Of a stretch of 34,486 bases of DNA, positions 16,780 to 25,172 are shown piece by piece. The stretch lies in NCBI GenBank assembly GCA_905195085.1, contig CAJJUK010000013.1, forward strand, positions 1 through 34,486. The letters run 5' to 3'. The position numbers and the translations under genes were made by a program. The first letter of the stretch is position 1, and each line of letters starts with the position of its first letter. The DNA is from an uncultured Christensenella sp. (GTDB taxonomy: Bacteria; Bacillota; Clostridia; Christensenellales; UBA1242). The notes under the pieces were generated by a model, which was not told the origin of the DNA, made no database searches, and worked only from the letters and a program-made list of their open reading frames with translations.

Positions 16780-18561
16780 TTACATTTTTTCAACACTTTC
16801 AATTCCAAGAGTCCAAAGAGCCTTTTCCAAACTTTTCTTCACAAGCAAACAAATAGAGAGCATACTGTTTTTCTTTTCAACATCTTCTTCAGTCAAAATT
16901 TTGTGATTGTTATAGAAAGTTGAGAACGCACTTGCCAAGTCAAAAGTTGCAAGACATAGCGAATTCATTGAATAAGCATCATAACAAATTTGATAAGAAG
17001 AAATAAGTTTCAAAAGTGCCAAAACAATATTTCTCTCATCTTGGTTGGCAATTTCGACTTCGCCTTCAGCAAATTTTGCTTTTGACAAGATTGAATTGAT
17101 TCTTGCAATGGTGTATTGAATATATGGACCAGTCTTCCCATCAAATGCCAAAAATTTGTCAATATCAAAAACATAATCTTTGTCAACAGTATTTGACAAA
17201 TCACCAAATTTCATTGCACCGACACCAATTTTTCGTGCAAGTTCACTGTTTCCAACAATTCCATTTGATGCAAGTTTTTGCTCAGCTTTGTCTATCAAAA
17301 GACCAACAACTTCCTTAAGTCTGACAACTCCACCAGCACGAGTTTTGAAAGGTTTTCCATCTTTTCCATTCATTGTTCCAAAAGCAACGTGTGTCAGTTT
17401 TTGCTTTTCTGGAGAAATCTCTGCAAGTTTGCAACATCTGAAAACTTGTTTAAAATGAGTTGTCTGTCGATTGTCTGTGATATAGACAATTTCATCTGGG
17501 GAATAATCCCTGTTTCTCATCAAAATTGTGGCTATGTCTGTTGTCGCATACAAATCTCCACCATTATATTTTTTAATGATTGCAGGTGGCATAGGATTTT
17601 TGTATCTCTGTGGTTCATCTTCCCTCTTTTTTGGAATTGGGATATGCTCGCCTTCTTTTGCAACATCAACAACCAACGCCCCTTCACTTTCTCTTGCCAG
17701 ATGTTTGTCTGTGAAAATTTTGATTGTTTGGTCAATGAAAGGATAGGCATCACTTTCACCATAATAAAAATCAAATGTTGCATTAAGCAAGTCATAGTTC
17801 TTTTTTATTTCAGAAACTGACAAGTCTTTAATCTTTTGATAGATTGTGTAATAAGGTTCTTTGTGTTGTTGAATGTAAAGCGTAAAGTCATCTGCCATTT
17901 TCTTAAATTCGGCATCTTCATCTTTGCGCTTGCTTGCTTTTGGATATTCATCATTCAAAACATCAAGTGTGACATTTTCAATCTTTAAGTTCAAAAAATC
18001 AGCACCCGGTTCAAAAAATTTGTCAAGATAGCCATCGAGTTTCAATTGCAAAATTGTCAGCCCCATCTGAAGACCAAAGTCACCCAAATGGACATCGGAC
18101 AAAGTTTTGTCCCCCAAAATCATGTGAACCCTTTTCAATGCTTCACCAACAATTGGAGAACGTAAGTGCCCAACGTGCAATTCTTTTGCAACATTTGCTC
18201 CTCCATAATCAAAAAACACCAATCTTGGATTTTTAACTTTCTCAATTCCAAGATTTTCATCGTTTAAAACAAAATTTGAAACCTCGCTCAACATTTTGTC
18301 TTTGACCTTGACATTGATAAATCCAGGCATAACAGCAGAAAACTCAAAGTCAACATTTTCGCCGACATTCTCAACAATTTTGTTTGCAACATCAATAGGT
18401 TTCATTTCCATTTTTTTTGCAATCAACATTGCATAGTTTGTTTGAAAGTCACAAAGCTCTGGACGGTTGGAAAAAGAAACAACAATTTTATCCAAATCGT
18501 CATATTTCAATTTTTCTGCGGTCTTTTTAATAATTTTTGTAATATCGTTCTTCAAATTCAT
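16780..18561 (-). CDS. argS: Arginyl-tRNA synthetase
   Basis: 593 aa from the ATG at 18561 (GGAG site upstream); an in-frame TTG four codons earlier lies on the RBS itself and is not the start. The class I enzyme charges tRNA-Arg with arginine using ATP. The N-terminal Add-1 domain spans about residues 1-85. The HIGH motif appears as HVGH at 129-132, inside GGANVAKELHVGHLRSP. The ArgS-specific stretch replacing KMSKS is FKTRAGGVVRLKE. The C-terminal DALR anticodon-binding domain starts near residue 460 and includes YIQYTIARINSIL. The gene is monocistronic, with its promoter overlapping the terminator of the preceding gene. No clear terminator was found downstream. Confidence 0.97.
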   Translation of the reverse strand: MNLKNDITKIIKKTAEKLKYDDLDKIVVSFSNRPELCDFQTNYAMLIAKKMEMKPIDVANKIVENVGENVDFEFSAVMPGFINVKVKDKMLSEVSNFVLNDENLGIEKVKNPRLVFFDYGGANVAKELHVGHLRSPIVGEALKRVHMILGDKTLSDVHLGDFGLQMGLTILQLKLDGYLDKFFEPGADFLNLKIENVTLDVLNDEYPKASKRKDEDAEFKKMADDFTLYIQQHKEPYYTIYQKIKDLSVSEIKKNYDLLNATFDFYYGESDAYPFIDQTIKIFTDKHLARESEGALVVDVAKEGEHIPIPKKREDEPQRYKNPMPPAIIKKYNGGDLYATTDIATILMRNRDYSPDEIVYITDNRQTTHFKQVFRCCKLAEISPEKQKLTHVAFGTMNGKDGKPFKTRAGGVVRLKEVVGLLIDKAEQKLASNGIVGNSELARKIGVGAMKFGDLSNTVDKDYVFDIDKFLAFDGKTGPYIQYTIARINSILSKAKFAEGEVEIANQDERNIVLALLKLISSYQICYDAYSMNSLCLATFDLASAFSTFYNNHKILTEEDVEKKNSMLSICLLVKKSLEKALWTLGIESVEKM

Positions 18562-18587
18562 AGCAATCTCCAATCAAAATACATCTA

Positions 18588-18616
18588 AGTATAGCAAACA
18601 GACCAAAAAAAAGCAA
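18588..18616 (-). promoter_or_regulatory. argS promoter
   Basis: TTGCTT (18611-18616), a 17-nt spacer and TATACT (18588-18593) on the minus strand. The -35 and spacer use the U-tract DNA of the upstream gene's terminator. Confidence 0.65.
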
Positions 18617-18657
18617 GAAAACAATTCCTGCTTTAAACAAATTGCTTATTTTCTTGC
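18605..18657 (-). terminator. Terminator of the recR-linked membrane protein gene
   Basis: On the minus strand GCAAGAAAA with inner CAATT pairs with AATTG and TTTTCTTGC. Eight T's follow (18605-18612). The stop codon lies inside the 5' arm, and the T-tract overlaps the argS promoter. Confidence 0.8.
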
Positions 18658-19320
18658 CTTAAACCCTTTTACAACAAAATTGATGGCGGAGCAAAGAATG
18701 ACAATTCCAAAAAACTCACCACGAAGCACAACAATTCTGCTCCAATATGCACTGGCACCATTGATTTCTTTAAATGCATTGGTCGTCAACAGAAATGACA
18801 TCAAAATACTTATGTATGAAAGATGTTTTGCAATGAATGACAGTGGATGATTGTCAAGCTTCTTGCGTCTGTTTTTGATAAGTAGAACAAGCGAGACAAT
18901 CACTCTCACAAAGACGTAAACCACATAAGCACCATGGACGATAATCATGCTTGTAGGCAAACTTGTGTCGATTTCGTAATAATAAAGAATGTATGTCAAA
19001 GTCAAAACGACAAGTGCCAAGAAAAACATAATGATTCCAAGTGGCAAAAACAATTTCTTTTCTTCTTGAATCTTTTCTTGTTGCGGCAATTTCTTGAATT
19101 TTTGATATTTATAAAATATGTAACCATATCCGATAATTAAAAATAAATAATAAATCGCCAGTTCTCCATACCAGTTCTTTTGCGAAGGACTGCAAAGAAA
19201 CATGATTAGATATGTCAGCATAAAACCTAAATCAATAAGCAAAGAATTAAAGACAAAAAACATGGCTCTAACATCGTAATCATGAGTAATTAAATATATG
19301 TAATCTTTGACTTTTTTCAT
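18646..19320 (-). CDS. Polytopic membrane protein of unknown function
   Basis: From the ATG at 19320 the protein is about 224 aa. It has roughly six hydrophobic segments, separated by Lys-rich loops (for example KYQKFKKLPQQEKIQEEKK and KNRRKKL), so it is an integral inner-membrane protein. No catalytic motif or known family was recognised. A GTG 13 codons upstream is the other possible start, but neither has an RBS. The ATG is preferred because a promoter (TTGAGA-N16-TATAAC) ends only 4 nt before it, which predicts a leaderless mRNA. The recR terminator precedes it, so it is probably its own unit. Confidence 0.7.
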   Translation of the reverse strand: MKKVKDYIYLITHDYDVRAMFFVFNSLLIDLGFMLTYLIMFLCSPSQKNWYGELAIYYLFLIIGYGYIFYKYQKFKKLPQQEKIQEEKKLFLPLGIIMFFLALVVLTLTYILYYYEIDTSLPTSMIIVHGAYVVYVFVRVIVSLVLLIKNRRKKLDNHPLSFIAKHLSYISILMSFLLTTNAFKEINGASAYWSRIVVLRGEFFGIVILCSAINFVVKGFKARK

Positions 19321-19324
19321 ATAA

Positions 19325-19352
19325 GTTATATCTATTCTAACAAATCTCTCAA
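19325..19352 (-). promoter_or_regulatory. Promoter abutting the membrane protein start codon
   Basis: TTGAGA (19347-19352), a 16-nt spacer and TATAAC (19325-19330) on the minus strand. Only TTAT separates the -10 from the ATG, so transcription should begin at or inside the start codon. Confidence 0.6.
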
Positions 19353-19371
19353 AGGACACAAAATGATTAAC

Positions 19372-19393
19372 AAAAAAAGTGGCATTGCCACTT
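19372..19393 (-). terminator. Terminator of the recR operon
   Basis: AAGTGGC-AAT-GCCACTT followed by seven T's on the minus strand. The stem begins inside the recR stop codon. Confidence 0.9.
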
Positions 19394-19985
19394 ACATTTC
19401 TTTTCGGTCTGCCAATGCTTTGCTCAATGTCACCTCGTCAGCAAATTCAATGTCACTTCCCATGGAAATTCCCTGTGCAAGCCTTGTGACTTTAACCCCC
19501 ATAGGTTTGAGAATTTTGGCAACATACATAGCTGTTGCCTCTCCCTCAACATCAGGATTTGTTGCCATGATGACTTCTTTGACATTGTCCTTCCCGATTC
19601 TTGCCAGCAATTCTTTGATGCGAATGTCATTTGGACCTTTGTTTTCAAGTGGATTTATGCACCCAAAGAGCACATGATAAACTCCGTCAAACCCTCTCGC
19701 CTTTTCCAAAGAAATGATGTCCTTTGGCTCTTGAACAACACAAACAATTTGTCTGTTTCGTTTTTTGCATATTGGACAAATTTCACTTGAGCTGTAATTC
19801 CCGCACACGCTGCAAAGTCTAACTTTGTCTTTGACATCAATAATTGCTTTCGCAAAATTTTCCGCTTTTGCTTTGTCATTTTCAATCACATAGAAAGCAT
19901 AGCGTTGTGCGGTTTTCTTTCCCACACCCGGCAACGCTCTGAAATATTCAATCAATCTTTCAATTGGTTCGTCAAATTCACTCAT
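19392..19985 (-). CDS. recR: Recombination protein RecR
   Basis: 197 aa from the ATG at 19985, preceded by GAAGGTG; an upstream TTG lies in the RBS. RecR works with RecO and RecF to load RecA onto gapped single-stranded DNA. The N-terminal helix-hairpin-helix (LPGVGKKTAQRYAF, about residues 17-30), the C4 zinc finger (CSVCGNYSSSEICPIC) and the Toprim domain (VVQEPKDIISLE ... ATNPDVEGEATAMY) are present in order. It follows ybaB by 26 nt in the conserved dnaX-ybaB-recR arrangement. A terminator closes the operon. Confidence 0.97.
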   Translation of the reverse strand: MSEFDEPIERLIEYFRALPGVGKKTAQRYAFYVIENDKAKAENFAKAIIDVKDKVRLCSVCGNYSSSEICPICKKRNRQIVCVVQEPKDIISLEKARGFDGVYHVLFGCINPLENKGPNDIRIKELLARIGKDNVKEVIMATNPDVEGEATAMYVAKILKPMGVKVTRLAQGISMGSDIEFADEVTLSKALADRKEM

Positions 19986-20011
19986 AAACACCTTCAAAAG
20001 TTGTCAAAATG

Positions 20012-20326
20012 TTACATTCCAAGATTTGGCAACTTGTTCTTCTCATCTTCCGCAATTTTGTTTAAACAATCGTTGACAGCACTTGTGACCAAGTCTTCCA
20101 ACATTTCAACATCGTCTGGGTCAACAACTTCTTGTTTGATCTTGACGCTTTTGACAGTCTTGTTTCCAAGCATGCAAACTTCAACCATTCCACCACCAAC
20201 AGATGACTTATATTCTGTGCTGTCAATCTCGTCACGAATTCTCTTCATATCTTCTTGCATTTTTTGTGCCTGACGCATCAAAGCCTGCATATTTCCACCA
20301 CCGAAACCACCAAAACCGTATCCCAT
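20012..20326 (-). CDS. ybaB: YbaB/EbfC nucleoid-associated protein
   Basis: 104 aa from the ATG at 20326, right after an AAGGAG site. The family forms small tweezer-shaped dimers that bind DNA. It is encoded between dnaX and recR in most bacteria. The signature blocks are MQALMRQAQKMQEDM near the N-terminus, GGGMVEVCMLGNKTVKSVKI in the middle, and EMLEDLVTSAVNDCLNKI in the last helix. The N-terminus is unusually Gly-rich (GYGFGGFGGGN). It lies 17 nt after the tau stop codon of dnaX. Confidence 0.95.
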   Translation of the reverse strand: MGYGFGGFGGGNMQALMRQAQKMQEDMKRIRDEIDSTEYKSSVGGGMVEVCMLGNKTVKSVKIKQEVVDPDDVEMLEDLVTSAVNDCLNKIAEDEKNKLPNLGM

Positions 20327-20343
20327 TTCATTCTCCTTTATTT

Positions 20344-21782
20344 TCAATCATTAATTTCCACTTTGTTTCCAAAGAAATTTTCAAGTTTTTTGATGTCCTT
20401 GTTGATTTTTTGTTCATCGCTTTCAAACTTAACCACAACAAAACTAAGGTTTAGCCCTTGCCATCTGATTGCATTTTCAATTTCCTTTCGTCCATTTTCA
20501 AGAACATCAATCAAGAAATCATCGCTCGAACGGATAATCAATTTTCCATCTTCAATCTTTGCATTTGTAATGTCTCCACAAGCCACATGCAAAGCAACTT
20601 TCTTATGCTCTTTCAAATAAAGCACAACCTTTCCCCAAACATTGTTTGCAGAAAGCTTTGTCACATCTTTTTCAATTTTCAGTTTTTTTTTACATCAAAA
20701 CCCAGCATCGCAGTAAGACAAGTTGTCTCAAGAAGCAATCTGACAGAAAGAGTGTATCTAAGTTCACTCTCAGCACTTGAGAAAACTTGCATATATCGAA
20801 TCAAATCTTTCTCTTCAAACTTTTGTGATTGCTCTTTATACATTGCAAACACATCATCTGTCAAATTGAGTATTTCATTTGCATTTTCACAAGATTTGCA
20901 CACCAACAAATTTCTTGCATGTTTGGACAAATCTTTTGAAAATACAGCCAAATTTTTTCCTTCTTTTTCGATACGATCAATCAAACTCAAAACTTGACCA
21001 ACATCTTTTTCTTGAATTTTGTCGAAGAAATTGATGATCAAATCATGGTCCGTTGTTCCCAAAACGCTCAAAGTTTTCTCTTTTGTGACATTGCCTTGGC
21101 AATAAGAAGCGATGGAGTCTGCAATAGAGAGAGTGTCTCTCACACTGCCTTCTCCTGCACTTGCAATGATCTTCAAACTCTCTTCATCATATTTGATGTT
21201 TTCTTTGTCAAAAATTTTTGCCAAATGTTTTGCAAGCATTTCTGCAGAAACCAACCTGAAATCAAATCTCACACATCTTGAAAGAATTGTTTGAGGAAGT
21301 TTGTGCACTTCCGTTGTTGCCAAAATGAAAATGACATAAGAAGGTGGTTCTTCCAATGTTTTCAAAAGTGCATTAAACGCACTGTCCGACAACATATGAA
21401 CTTCGTCAATGATGTAAACCTTATATTTCGCCCCAACAGGCATGAATTTGACTTTGTCTCTTATGTTTCTGATGTCATCAACTTTGTTGTTTGAAGCAGC
21501 ATCAATTTCAATTATGTTAATGTCATTTTCTTGTTCCAATCTTTTGCAATTTTCACATTGTCCACAAGCAGAACCATGAACTGGACTTAGGCAATTTACA
21601 GATTTTGCAAAAATTTTTGCCACACTTGTCTTTCCAGTCCCTCTTGTGCCCGTAAAAAGATAAGCATGGCCAATCTGGTCATTTTCAATCTGATTTTGAA
21701 GAGTTTTGGTTATGTGTTCTTGTCCAATGACCTCTTCAAAAGTTTTTGGTCGGTATTTTCTGTAAAGTGCAATATGGTTCAT
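20344..21782 (-). CDS. dnaX: DNA polymerase III gamma/tau subunit, tau made by frameshift at an A9 run
   Basis: DnaX is the ATPase of the clamp loader. The zero frame (21782 to 20679) gives a 367-aa gamma-like product. It has Walker A GTRGTGKT (45-52), the zinc-site Cys 64, 73, 76 and 79, Walker B DEVH (126-129) and the SRC finger (LSRCVRF). It stops at TGA 1 base after a run of nine A's (20683-20691). The -1 frame is open through the run and continues about 113 residues to 20344. That extension contains VWGKVVLYLKEHKKVALHV and KIEDGKLII, typical of tau C-termini. A -1 shift at A-AAA-AAA or A-AAA-AAC, or slippage adding one A to the mRNA, joins them into 479 aa. The RBS is CGGAGA. It is 12 nt downstream of tpiA. 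Confidence 0.9.
20679..20691 (-). promoter_or_regulatory. Recoding/slippage site in dnaX
   Basis: On the minus strand, GT then nine A's, C and TGA. In-frame reading is GTA AAA AAA AAC TGA, which contains the slippery heptamers A-AAA-AAA and A-AAA-AAC with a stop next. I saw no strong upstream Shine-Dalgarno-like stimulator or downstream stem-loop. The long homopolymer therefore suggests transcriptional slippage as much as ribosomal shifting. Confidence 0.75.
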
Positions 21783-21794
21783 TCTTTCTCCGTA

Positions 21795-22544
21795 TTAATA
21801 ATTCTCTCTGCAAATGACAGCAAATGCATCAACATCAAGGCAAGCTCCACCAATCAAAACACCATTAATCGCTTCATTTGAAATGATTTTCTTATAGTTG
21901 TTGATGTTAACGCTTCCGCCGTAGATGATTGTCACACCTTTGCCAGCCTTTTCTGAATAAAGATATTCAATTTCTTTTCTGATTGTTTCAATCATTTTTG
22001 TGATATCTTTGTTTGTTGCTGTCTTGCCAGTGCCGATTGCCCAAATAGGTTCATAAGCAATGATGACACTGTCAAGTTCGTTTTCATAAATTCCTTTCAA
22101 ATCATCATCAAGTTGTTTTTTGATGAAGGCATACGCCTGTTTGCTTTCCCTTGTTTGCAAACTCTCACCAATGCACAAAATCACCTTAAGTCCATTTGCC
22201 AGTGCAGTTTTGATTTTTTTGTTGATAAGTTTGTCTGTTTCTTTAAACTTTGAACGTCTTTCCGAATGTCCAATGATGACATAAGTTGCTCCCAAGTCTT
22301 TGATCATGCTTGCACTGATCTCTCCAGTGAAAGCACCTTTTTCTTCTTCTGAGATGTTTTGTGCTCCAAAAGCAACATCACTGCCCGTAAGAAATTCTCT
22401 AGCAACAGATAAATGTGTGTAAGGAGGACAAATCACAATTTCATTTTTACAACCCTTGGTCTTTGTCGCAAGTGACATCGCATAAGGTTTAAGTTCACTT
22501 GGCTTGGTATTCATTTTGAAATTACCAATGATTATTTTTTTCAT
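21795..22544 (-). CDS. tpiA: Triosephosphate isomerase
   Basis: 249 aa, the normal length. This TIM-barrel enzyme interconverts dihydroxyacetone phosphate and glyceraldehyde-3-phosphate in glycolysis. The catalytic residues are in place: Lys10 in GNFKMN, His92 in IIGHSERR and Glu164 in AYEPIWAIGTG. The phosphate-binding loop IYGGSVN is near the C-terminus. The gene lies 48 nt after pgk and 12 nt before dnaX on the same strand, so it probably shares their transcript. Confidence 0.98.
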   Translation of the reverse strand: MKKIIIGNFKMNTKPSELKPYAMSLATKTKGCKNEIVICPPYTHLSVAREFLTGSDVAFGAQNISEEEKGAFTGEISASMIKDLGATYVIIGHSERRSKFKETDKLINKKIKTALANGLKVILCIGESLQTRESKQAYAFIKKQLDDDLKGIYENELDSVIIAYEPIWAIGTGKTATNKDITKMIETIRKEIEYLYSEKAGKGVTIIYGGSVNINNYKKIISNEAINGVLIGGACLDVDAFAVICRENY

Positions 22545-22592
22545 TTCTCTCTCCTATTATTAACTTTATCGATTTTGCAAGACAGAAAGGTT

Positions 22593-23759
22593 TCAGTTTA
22601 GCGTATCAATCACTTCAATTGCAGGCAAAACCTTTCCTTCCATAAGTTTCAAACTTGCTCCACCACCTGTTGAAAGATGGTTGATTTTGTCTGCAACTCC
22701 GCTTGCCTTGACAGCACTGACACTGTCACCGCCTCCGACGATGGAATATGCCCCACTATGTGCCACAGCTTTGGCAATTTTGATTGTTCCTTTCTTAAAT
22801 CTTGCATCTTCATATTTTCCTAATGGACCATTCCAAATGATTTGCTTAGCATTCATAATTGCATCAGTAAAAAGTTTGATTGTTTTTGGTCCAATGTCAA
22901 GACCAACCATACCTTTTGAAAGTTGAGTGGTCTTAACAGCTCTATCTTTTGAAAGTGCAATATGGTCAACAGGCAACAAAATTTCGATACCCTTTTCTTT
23001 TGCTCTTTTCAAAATTTCAACAGCATTGTCAATTTGGTCAAGAGACACAATCGAATCTCCAATGTTATATCCCTGTGCTTGCAAGAAAGTATATGCCATG
23101 CCTCCACCAATAATGATTGTGTCGGCTTTATCCATCACATTGTTGATCAAATTCAATTTGTCTGCAACCTTTGCCCCTCCAAAAATGGCGACAAATGGGT
23201 GCTCTGTATGTTCGAACGCTTTTTTGAAAACAGTCAATTCTTTTTCAATCAAGAAACCAATTGCATTTGGAAGTTTGAGTGCCACACCATAATTTGAAGC
23301 GTGTTTTCTGTGAGTCACACCAAACGCATCGTCAACATAAATATCTGCAAGACGAGCAAGTGCTGCAACAAATTCTGGAGAGTTCTCCTCTTCACCTTTT
23401 TGAAAACGCAAATTTTCCAAAACTATAATTTCGCCCGGTTTCATTTTTGCGACAGCATTGTCAACCTCTGGTCCAACAACCTTGTTGCAAAACTTAACTT
23501 TGTTTGGAAAGTGTTTCATTAAATAGACTGCAATAGGAAACATTGACAAATACTTGTCATATCCATTAGGTCTGCCAAGATGAGAACACACAATAAGTTT
23601 GACATTCTTTTCCACCAAATATTTGATTGTTGGCAATTCCGCAGAGATACGAGTGTCGTCCAAAATATCTCCGTATTTATCAAGAGGAACATTGAAGTCA
23701 CATCTCAAAAGAACGCGTTTCCCCTCAATGTTTTTTAAATCTCTTATTGTTCTCTTCAT
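22593..23759 (-). CDS. pgk: Phosphoglycerate kinase
   Basis: At 388 aa it is at the short end of the usual range (390-400). It transfers phosphate from 1,3-bisphosphoglycerate to ADP in glycolysis. The N-terminal substrate-binding signature RCDFNVPLDK and the SHLGRPNG loop are present. FGGAKVADK marks the start of the nucleotide-binding half, and the GGGDSVSAV loop near the C-terminus binds nucleotide. The RBS is AGGGGAGAG. Pgk and tpiA are adjacent here, but gap, gpm and eno are not nearby. A likely promoter (TTGAAT-N16-TAAACT) lies in the 75-nt gap after dus. Confidence 0.98.
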   Translation of the reverse strand: MKRTIRDLKNIEGKRVLLRCDFNVPLDKYGDILDDTRISAELPTIKYLVEKNVKLIVCSHLGRPNGYDKYLSMFPIAVYLMKHFPNKVKFCNKVVGPEVDNAVAKMKPGEIIVLENLRFQKGEEENSPEFVAALARLADIYVDDAFGVTHRKHASNYGVALKLPNAIGFLIEKELTVFKKAFEHTEHPFVAIFGGAKVADKLNLINNVMDKADTIIIGGGMAYTFLQAQGYNIGDSIVSLDQIDNAVEILKRAKEKGIEILLPVDHIALSKDRAVKTTQLSKGMVGLDIGPKTIKLFTDAIMNAKQIIWNGPLGKYEDARFKKGTIKIAKAVAHSGAYSIVGGGDSVSAVKASGVADKINHLSTGGGASLKLMEGKVLPAIEVIDTLN

Positions 23760-23834
23760 CTCTCTCCCCTAAATAAAAATATTTTCTATATTAGTTTACT
23801 ACATTTGAAAAATAATTCAAAACAATTTGGACAA

Positions 23835-24758
23835 TTAATCAAATGCATTTTTCAGAATTTCCAGGCATTCGTCAATATTCTCGCAAGTTGCAAGCTTCAA
23901 GCGCAACGAAGCAGACATTGGCAAATTTGACACATACCAAAGAAGATGTTTTCTTATGTAAAGTTTAAGCCAATTTTCGTCAAAATGTTCTCGCAAAATT
24001 TGAACGTGCCTTTGCACAACTTTAAATCTGTCAATTTCAACATTATTTCCTTTTAACTCCGCAAAAATCCATGGTTTCCCCATTGCTCCACGACCAATCA
24101 TGACTCCATCAACACCGGTTGCTTTCATCTCTTCAAAACTTTTTTTGTCCACAACATCACCGTTTCCAATCACTGGAATTTTGAGCTTTGCCTTGACGCT
24201 CGCAATTGCATCATAATCTGCATGTCCACTGTAACCTTGTGCTGCGGTCCTTGCATGAAAAGTCACATAATCTGCCCCACATTCTTCACACATTCTTGCA
24301 AAGTCAAGGAAGTTTTCAGACTTGTTGCCTTTCCTAAATTTCACCGAAAGTGGTTTGTCTGTTGAATTTTTGCAAGTTGAGATGATTTTGCTTGCAAGTG
24401 GAAGATTGTCCATCAAAGCCACACCTTCCCCATTTTTGACAATCTTTGGAGCAGGACACCCCATGTTTATGTCAATCACTTGAAATTTCTCAAGCAAAGG
24501 AGAAGAAATTGCCCTTTGCATGAAATCTTCTTCATGTCCAAAAATTTGAGCAATCAAAATCTTTTCTTCCTCTGTTGTAAGCGTCATAAATTCTGTCTTT
24601 TTTGGATTGTGAGCCATTGCTCTTGCCGACAACATTTCTGTCACTGTTGCATCTGCGCCAAAAGAAGAAGCCAGTGCCCTAAACCCAACATCACTGACTC
24701 CAGCCATAGGTGCAAGAATAAGCGGATTATCCGAAAAATCAATGCCTTTGACTATCAT
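23835..24758 (-). CDS. dus: tRNA-dihydrouridine synthase (DusB type)
   Basis: 307 aa from the ATG at 24758. The enzyme uses FMN and NADPH to reduce specific uridines in tRNA. The TIM-barrel motifs are LAPMAGVSDVGFR (15-27), QIFGHEEDF, INMGCPAPK with the catalytic Cys101, VKFRKGN, VTFHARTAAQGYSG, GNGDVV and GVMIGRGAMGKPWIF. A further 30 codons upstream are open. They run across the neighbouring terminator and this gene's promoter and resemble no Dus protein, so they are not part of it. There is no RBS; the -10 hexamer ends 6 nt before the ATG, predicting a leaderless mRNA. Confidence 0.94.
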   Translation of the reverse strand: MIVKGIDFSDNPLILAPMAGVSDVGFRALASSFGADATVTEMLSARAMAHNPKKTEFMTLTTEEEKILIAQIFGHEEDFMQRAISSPLLEKFQVIDINMGCPAPKIVKNGEGVALMDNLPLASKIISTCKNSTDKPLSVKFRKGNKSENFLDFARMCEECGADYVTFHARTAAQGYSGHADYDAIASVKAKLKIPVIGNGDVVDKKSFEEMKATGVDGVMIGRGAMGKPWIFAELKGNNVEIDRFKVVQRHVQILREHFDENWLKLYIRKHLLWYVSNLPMSASLRLKLATCENIDECLEILKNAFD

Positions 24759-24764
24759 TTCAAT

Positions 24765-24794
24765 ATCATACCACAAAAAGAAGCAACAATGCAA
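24765..24794 (-). promoter_or_regulatory. dus promoter placing +1 at the start codon
   Basis: TTGCAT (24789-24794), an 18-nt spacer and TATGAT (24765-24770) on the minus strand. Only ATTGAA lies between the -10 and the ATG. Confidence 0.65.
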
Positions 24795-24810
24795 ACCATT
24801 AACTATGTAT

Positions 24811-24836
24811 AAAAGACACGGATTTTTCCGTGTCTT
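24811..24836 (-). terminator. Terminator of the HU-like gene
   Basis: AAGACACGG, a 6-nt loop and CCGTGTCTT form a 9-bp stem 8 nt past the stop. On the minus strand it is followed by a short TT-TTA tract. Confidence 0.8.
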
Positions 24837-24844
24837 AACTTCAA

Positions 24845-25120
24845 TCAACCATTGACTGCATATTTAAAATTTTTGTATCCCTTGAAACTTATCATCTTCT
24901 TTGGTTGACAGATGTAATATCGTTTCGTTTGTGGATTCAAAAATTTCCTTGCTTTTTTCTCTTGCATAGAGAACTTTCCAAAATTTCTTAAATTGATTTC
25001 TTCCCCTTTTGAACAAACTTCCAAAATCATGGACTTGAACTCATTTAAGAACAATTCACATTTTGTCTTTGGCATTTTGGTCTTTTTTGACATAAGACTC
25101 ACAAACTCTGTTTTATTCAT
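24845..25120 (-). CDS. Divergent HU-family DNA-binding protein
   Basis: 91 aa from the ATG at 25120, preceded by a GGAGG site. HU proteins are small dimers that bend DNA and compact the nucleoid. The family pattern is clear: MNKTEFV at the start, GEEINLRNFGKF in the core strand, then KKARKFLNPQTKRYY where HU has the conserved RNPQTG of the DNA-binding arm. Differences from ordinary HU are a Cys in the arm (YYICQPKK), two more Cys, and a very basic C-terminus (FKGYKNFKYAVNG). It may be an accessory paralogue rather than the main HU. It lies 52 nt downstream of the flippase gene. Confidence 0.85.
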   Translation of the reverse strand: MNKTEFVSLMSKKTKMPKTKCELFLNEFKSMILEVCSKGEEINLRNFGKFSMQEKKARKFLNPQTKRYYICQPKKMISFKGYKNFKYAVNG

Positions 25121-25172
25121 AACAAACCTCCAGAAAAATGATGAACAAAAAAGAGAATAATTAAACATCTTT

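Noticed and set aside
17278..17820. 180-aa plus-strand frame opposite argS
   Set aside because: Antisense shadow of argS with low-complexity Cys/Phe composition and no RBS.
20344..20664. A separate 106-aa gene after dnaX
   Set aside because: Its GTG has no RBS, the frame is open back to the A9 run, and the sequence matches the tau C-terminal domain, so it is part of dnaX.
24759..24848. 30-residue N-terminal extension of dus
   Set aside because: It is open by chance; it covers the dus promoter and the HU-gene terminator, and Dus proteins begin near the residue chosen.
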